64,000 bases of DNA from Magnolia sinica (lineage: Eukaryota > Streptophyta > Magnoliopsida > Magnoliales > Magnoliaceae), in contig NC_080578.1 in assembly GCF_029962835.1 (NCBI RefSeq), forward strand, positions 105,205,759-105,269,758. Direction: 5' to 3'. Below, piece after piece: positions 58,656-64,000 of the stretch; within the stretch, counting starts at the first letter, position 1; the number at the start of each line of letters is the position of its first letter. The translations under genes were made by a program, and so were the position numbers. The notes below the pieces were generated by a model, which worked only from the letters and a program-made list of their open reading frames with translations, was not told the origin of the DNA and did no database searches.

Positions 58656-59215
58656 CAAAATCTCTAATTAGGCAAAATCCCCAATTAGGGATTTGGCATA
58701 GAAAAATTGGGTCAACAAAATTAAGAGATGTAAAATGCTCAATGAACATGTGCTTGGCCTAATAAACTTCATATGCAAATCCAAACGTCTATATAGTGGG
58801 GCCCATGTGGATTAAGAATTCCCAACCCAATTGGGGATTAAGAATTTGAGAAAATCCCAACCCAATCAGCGATTAACAATTTCAGAAAAAAAAACCCTAA
58901 CCAAGGATTTCAATTTCAAAATCCCCAATTTGCGAAATTCTAGATTATTCCATTTCTGAAAATCCCAAATTAGGGACTTGCAAATTCAAAAATCCCCATT
59001 TAGAGTTTTACATATTCAAAAATTCCAATTAGGAATTGAAATTTCAAAATCCCCAATTTGTGAAATTCTGGATTGATCAAATTCTGAAAATCCCCAATTA
59101 GGCATTTGCAATTTAAAAAATCCCCAACTAGAGTTTTACAAACTCAAAAATTCCCTAATTAGGGATTTGCGATTTCAAAAATCCCCAATTAAGGATTTGC
59201 AATTTCCACAATCTC
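58656..59215. repeat. Degenerate tandem array of AAAATCCCCAATTAGGGATTTGCAATTTC-like units
   Basis: Roughly ten to twelve units of variable 40-60 bp length, each with CCCCAATTAGGGATTTGC and TTTCAAAAATCCCC. The units contain small palindromes (CCCAATTAGGG). Not coding. Confidence 0.8.
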
Positions 59216-59278
59216 CACTAGAAAAAGAAGCATACGGAGAAGAGGAAGAGAAGAATATTGTTGTCACTGTCGTTGTAT

Positions 59279-59405
59279 GGCAAGAGGGATGGAGAGAGAG
59301 AGATAGAGAGGTAGATGAAGAGGGAGAGCTAGCATGAGGGAGATGTTCGTATAGAGAGAGGGAGAGGGAGACCTAGTGAGAAGGGGGTGAGGGATCAAGA
59401 GGGGG
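59279..59405. repeat. GA-rich low-complexity tract
   Basis: GAGAGAGAGATAGAGAGG, GAGAGAGGGAGAGGGAGACC and similar. From here to 60500 no gene or clear element is seen. Confidence 0.7.
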
Positions 59406-60500
59406 CGTGTGTGAATGGCATACATGCGGGTGTGTTTTAAACAAGGAGAGTCTCCAAGCAACTCTCTTTTCCATGCTTCAGAGTTGCAAGCTAAATATAA
59501 ACCATCCATGAGATCCAGCAGCAAAAAGTAGAGCTCGCTCAAAGGGAGTCTATGGTCTCACTCATAGGAGACCAGGATATATATATATAGTCCTGGTCTT
59601 CAACAAGCAAGATTGCATGAGAAAAAGGCATGAATGAATATTAACTAGGATTACCTTATTTATAAAAAATAAAAATAAATAAATAAAACTCTAGAATAGG
59701 ATTAGATGATTTTTTTTCTAGTAATCCTAACCTCCCGTCCATGTCCCCACTGAATATGCCTTGGTCCCCACTGAATATGCCAGTGACATAACGAAGACAT
59801 GGATTGTCGATTACAGTATCCAGTGTCCCAAAGCAACTGGATCAGTACAACTTAAAGTGCATGTTTGATCAAAACTATTGATATCTTGGGCTTGACCTCT
59901 AGAGTACCCATTTGGAATTGGCCAATAAATACGGAATAATCACATAGAATCTTTCATTTTCTTTACGGAATGATCACATATATCTAAGCCCTACAAAGGT
60001 GCAACACACCTTGAAAATCAGGCTATTCCACTAATTAGGCGGCCAAACTTACGTGTTGAATAAGACCATACATTGTCCATTGCTTTCCTCAGTGAGGCCC
60101 GTCTAAAGAGTGGAACGGCATGATTTCAAGAATGCGATACGTACGCGATACCAATATTTCGAACACTGGATGGCGTTCCATGAGTGTCGTGCGTGTTGAA
60201 TGCTGCCACAGCAATCATACATTGAATGTTGTCAAACTACTAGAAACCAAAAAAAAAAAAAAAAGCAGCAATCATACATTGAATGCTGTCAAACTACTAG
60301 AAACAAAACAAAACAACCGATTACACCAACACCAAACCCTATAAAAACCAAAATTCCTACCAAAAGAAATCAAATCACTCGAAAACCCTTATATTTCGAA
60401 CCAAAACCCTACGCAAATACAAATTTCCACAAATAACTCCAATTCCACCAAAATCAAACCCTATCACATATTTTCTAGAAATCAGAGGCGAATCACATAC

Positions 60501-60690
60501 CTTCCGATATGAAACCTGAGAAACAAAAAACCTCTGAAACGAGCAACCACTAGAAACGGATTCTCGCCAGAGACGAAGATCGGGTTTTAGGGTTTCTGGA
60601 ATCCGAAAATGAGAGCAAGAGAGAGTGGGAAACGGAATTCGAAAGAGGGTTTTAGAAATCCCTCTTCCAGAATGACATTTGCATTCAAAT
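60501..60690 (-). other. Candidate non-coding leader exon with telo-box
   Basis: Read leftward, it is CT-rich like a plant 5' UTR (CACTCTCTCTTGCTCTCATT), holds AAACCCTAAAACCCG (a telo-box, common near starts of housekeeping genes) and ends CGGAAG|GTATGTG, a good donor. No long coding frame is convincing. The nearest minus-strand gene to the left is the PSMG4-like gene, whose coding exon has an acceptor-like AG just before its ATG; a leader intron of about 8 kb would join them. This link is inference. Confidence 0.4.
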
Positions 60691-60944
60691 CCACACAATG
60701 TGCGTTTTACATCGTTTAAATAATATCATATGTTATCAGCCGTACATTTAAGGGCCCACCTAATAGACGTTTAAGAGTTTCTAATATAGTAAAAGCATAA
60801 ATATAAACCATCTACCAGTGGACCCACTATTTGGATGGTCTGGATAACCATACATCAAGTGATATGAACAAATCATTGCCATCTTACATTATATCCATAA
60901 CTAACAACTAAGACTTTAGTTTCTGTTGCGGACGGGTTTGGCTA

Positions 60945-61400
60945 GTGACGTTGATTGGTGATCCGTGGGCCCATCATAATGTATGTATTTTACCCACGTT
61001 TTTCATTAATTTTTACGTTTCATTTTAAGGCTTTATACCAAAAATGAGGGAGATACAAATCTCAAATGGACCACACCACAGGGAAATAATAGTTTTTGAA
61101 TGTCAACCATTAAAAACCTCCCCAAGCCCAGTGTAATGTTTATTTGACATCCAGCCTGCGTATGAGATCAGACAAACCTTGATGAAGTGGAAAAATAAAT
61201 ACCAGCTCGATCCACAATTCTATGGCCCTGTTGGCTTTCAATCGTGTGAGTTCCATCGCTGCTACTTCTCATGATGTAGTCCCCTCAATGCTTAGATCTA
61301 CTTACTTATTGTGCTCATGCCTCAAAATTATAAGTTAAAATGGATGGTAGGTGTAGATAAAACACAAACATTCATGTGAGCTCCACCATCCTCATATAGG
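60945..61400. mobile_element. Foldback element N
   Basis: GTGATCCGTGGGCCCATCAT, AATGTATGTATTTTACCCAC, CAAATGGACCACACCACAGG at the left and TGGATGGTAGGTGTAGATAA, ACATTCATGTGAGCTCCACC at the right. Confidence 0.65.
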
Positions 61401-62754
61401 ACAGACCGTAGGTGGGGCCTGTCATGTACCCAACCATGTTGTACGTGTCAAACAGGCTGTCCCCATCCTTGACAAAGGCATGCTGTTTCAACTTGTTTCA
61501 CCTATGATTAAAGAGGCCACCGTAGGGTAACCATTTTGCTTGGATTGTCCATCCATCTTCCAAATAATTTGGTGGGCCCATCAGAATCCCAAGTGGACCA
61601 AGTGTTAAATAGATCTCTAGTTTTGACGCGGATGTGCCTTTAAAATGTCCTGAAAAATTACAGTAAGAGGTCAGATTTGAAAGTACTACATAATGGATGG
61701 TTTATCTAGAAAATGGAGAGAATACTATTTCTATATTATAATATCCATGATTTATAGCAATTGAATGGCCATGAAGTTTTCCTATACCAATATGTCTCTT
61801 CAAAACATCTACATCTATTCATAGCAAACAACATCATTTCATGAAAGGACATGACCATTTGTCTTATGGTGGTTATTTATGCATTCTTTTAGATAGAAAA
61901 GGGTCATTTGACAGTTTAAAATTGTTTCTACATGAGCGACGGGTGGCATATTTGCCACATGTACAACCATGCCACATTCACTCTTAATCAGCACTAAGGT
62001 TAATAATACTTCAAGGTAATCAAGTTGCACCATGTCCTAAAAAGCTTGAACCGAAATAAAAATCCATTATCTTACCGACTGGCTATACAAATTATTTATG
62101 AAAATTTTAAATAATAATTTATTTATTTGCTTATTAAAAATAACTTTTATTTTTATTATAAAAACACAACAGTATTAAGCTCATTAAAATATATATTTTG
62201 CCTGAAAATGATGAAATTCTAAGTACAGGATGGGTCACGAGCATATAATCACATCTGAATAATTAACCAATGATTTTTAATTGTTGATTTACATTGACAA
62301 TGTTTGGACGGCACAAATCATCCTATTAAAGTCATTTGAGTGATGTAATTGATGATCTTATTGTTTTTGGATATCATTAGTGGGCCACGTGCCAAATAAA
62401 TTAGTAGCATGTTACACATGCGACTCTTCAAAGGATTTTAGATGTGATCTTAGCTTCCATTTTGGATTTCAAATCTCTCTTTGAGGGGATTTGAAACCTC
62501 CGGTTACTTTATGTTGCCAAACATATCAAGGGATTTGAGATCCCCTCGAATTCGTAGTGTCACATGACCCCTAAAGTTAACTACAAAATAGTTAAGTTGC
62601 ATGGATAAAACATATACATTATGGTGTGGTCTAAAGAGCTTTTTCAACACCCACATACTTCACAATGAGTCATCCATCCACAGTAGAATAGAACCTATAG
62701 ATTGGATGGTCTGTAGAGATCAGTGACTGAGTACTAGCTGGAGATAAATAGTCC
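61401..62754. other. Intergenic, nothing recognised
   Basis: AT-rich. A short inverted pair GAGGGGATTTGAAACC / GGGATTTGAGATCCCC at about 62483-62550 may be a small MITE end. No coding signal. Confidence 0.5.
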
Positions 62755-63190
62755 TGGCATGGGTTTTGTGGGACCACCATGATATATATTTTTTTATCCA
62801 CAACATCCACCCATTTTGAAAAATCATTTTAAGTCATAAGCACAAAACTCAGGCAAATTAAATGCTTGAGTGGACCACACTAGAGGAAACGGTGGAGACT
62901 GAACACCTGCCACTGAAAACTTCTATGGGGCCACATAAGTTTTGGATCAAGCTAATATTTATGTTTTCCTTCATCCAAGTCTATGCAACCTTGTGAATAG
63001 GTTGGATGGCAAATAAGCATCACGGTGGGCCCTAGAAAGGTTTCAACGATGGAGGTCATTTTCACCATTGCTTCATGTGGCGTGTTCATCTACCTCCTTT
63101 TCAGGCTCTTGCCTTGAAATGATATGTTATAATTAATTCATGAATAGCTGGGATAAAACACATATATCACAGTACACCCCACAGAGGTCC
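62755..63190. mobile_element. Foldback element O
   Basis: GGTTTTGTGGGACCACCATG, AACATCCACCCATTTTGAAA, GAGTGGACCACACTAGAGGA at the left and ATGAATAGCTGGGATAAAAC, ATATCACAGTACACCCCACA at the right. Confidence 0.65.
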
Positions 63191-63580
63191 CATCTCAGAC
63201 TTTTTAAATAGGATTGAGAAGATATCTAACATCTCTTTGGAATAGATGGATAATATTCTAGAATCTTCTCACAAAAACTTGAAAACTTTGTTGCATGGTC
63301 TTGCTAATTATGTGTTGCTCCCACTTTGAACTGTTCTTCATTTCTGATAGGAAGTGCGGAAGTGTGAGCCCTCAAGATCTGATGGTCTAGACGATATGGA
63401 ACCTTCACGACGCCGAAAATTAACGCTCCGGATCCAGCGGCCCGCCTATTCACTATTGGACAAGATGAGTTTATTCACCCCTCTAATTCTACGGTATAGA
63501 TGGCCCCGGATCATGATTTATGGTTTAGATCATCCCAATGACATGCTAAATAGACAAATTACTGTGTACACTATTCCTCC

Positions 63581-63787
63581 TTTTTACTCTCGTTATTTTT
63601 ATATATTTTTACGAGAGGGTCTTATCCTATTTATAGGAAAGGATGAAGTTTAGATGAGACCATAAATTATCTAACCTTATCATCCTTTTTACTTTCGTTA
63701 TTTTTATATATTTATACGAGAGAGCCTTATCCTGTTTATAGGAAAGGATGAAGTTTGGATGAGACCAGAAATTATCTGACCTTATCC
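63581..63787. repeat. Tandem duplication, 105-bp period
   Basis: TCGTTATTTTTATATATTT(T/A)TACGAGAG..CTTATCCT(A/G)TTTATAGGAA and AGGATGAAGTTT(A/G)GATGAGACC appear twice with about eight substitutions. Each unit contains a CTCTCGT..ACGAGAG inverted pair. The rest to the window end (63788-64000) shows no gene. Confidence 0.85.
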
Positions 63788-64000
63788 CTATCTCCCCATC
63801 TAAAATCAAATTCAATTATGAGTTTGAAAAAAAACTGAAGAGACGAGGCCGGAAGAGGCCCAAGCACATGGGACCCACTCACTCGTGATTGCCCACCAAT
63901 GGGCCCCACTGGCCTATATCCAACATCTCTCACTCAATCACATTGTGGGATAGACACGGAAATTTGTCCATCTAACTCGCCTAATAACAATAAAAAAACA

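Noticed and set aside
60375..60698. 107-codon minus-strand ORF as a protein-coding gene
   Set aside because: It runs through a good splice donor at 60501 and has the composition of a 5' UTR, so a leader exon is the better reading.
63354..63653. 99-codon plus-strand ORF near the right edge
   Set aside because: It overlaps the 105-bp tandem duplication and shows no domain.

Overview
The window looks like plant nuclear DNA: genes with many short exons and long introns, GT-AG junctions, and dense LTR, LINE and foldback transposons. Angiosperm is safe. The very abundant foldback repeats built around 'GGGCCCACCATGATGTATG' and 'CCGTCCATCCATTT' suggest a magnoliid (Magnolia/Liriodendron/Lauraceae type), but that is inference. 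I see no operons, CRISPR arrays, rRNA genes or prokaryotic features.

Three host genes can be read exon by exon, all on the minus strand. (1) Bases 1-20627 hold a PUS7/TruD-type tRNA pseudouridine synthase: 14 exons, with the C-terminus beyond the left edge and both the catalytic Asp and the NYFG motif intact. (2) Bases 33181-41352 hold a PLP-dependent serine (histidine-like) decarboxylase of five exons. A 2-base deletion breaks exon 3, so this copy is probably a pseudogene. (3) Bases 46278-52365 hold a proteasome assembly chaperone 4 (PSMG4/PAC4)-like gene of five exons. A possible non-coding leader exon lies at 60501-60690. A small secreted-peptide ORF (44310-44579) and decayed coding remnants (32294-33084; FAR1/FRS-like 54181-54935) complete the gene content.

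Most of the rest is mobile DNA. Two Ty3/gypsy chromoviruses have exact target duplications. The first (5656-9627, TSD ACCGA, inside PUS7 intron 12) is internally deleted but keeps one uninterrupted 482-codon chimeric ORF that joins a Gag N-terminus to an integrase tail with chromodomain. The second (22778-28284, TSD TCATT) keeps PR-RT-RH-IN-chromodomain but has lost most of Gag and carries a frameshift and a stop. A family of very small TRIM-like retrotransposons appears three times. Two copies are complete with TSDs (2055-2781 and 12412-13049), and all use the initiator-tRNA-Met primer site; the two complete copies have only 53 bases between their LTRs. An Athila/Tat-like pol fragment (29285-30765) hosts the third TRIM copy. 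A LINE remnant with a 9-bp TSD (56464-58646) splits a tandem array. More than a dozen foldback elements of about 200-490 bp fill introns and intergenic DNA, and a tandem array of about 62-bp units (16560-18064) occupies PUS7 intron 4.

The genes do not form a shared pathway: they are housekeeping functions (RNA modification, serine to ethanolamine, proteasome assembly) in a transposon-rich neighbourhood. The layout is PUS7 gene (1-20.6 kb), repeats with the second chromovirus and Athila fragment (20.7-32 kb), decarboxylase (32.3-41.4 kb), repeats and the small secreted ORF (41.4-46 kb), PSMG4-like gene (46.3-52.4 kb), then LINE, FAR1 and foldback debris to the end.
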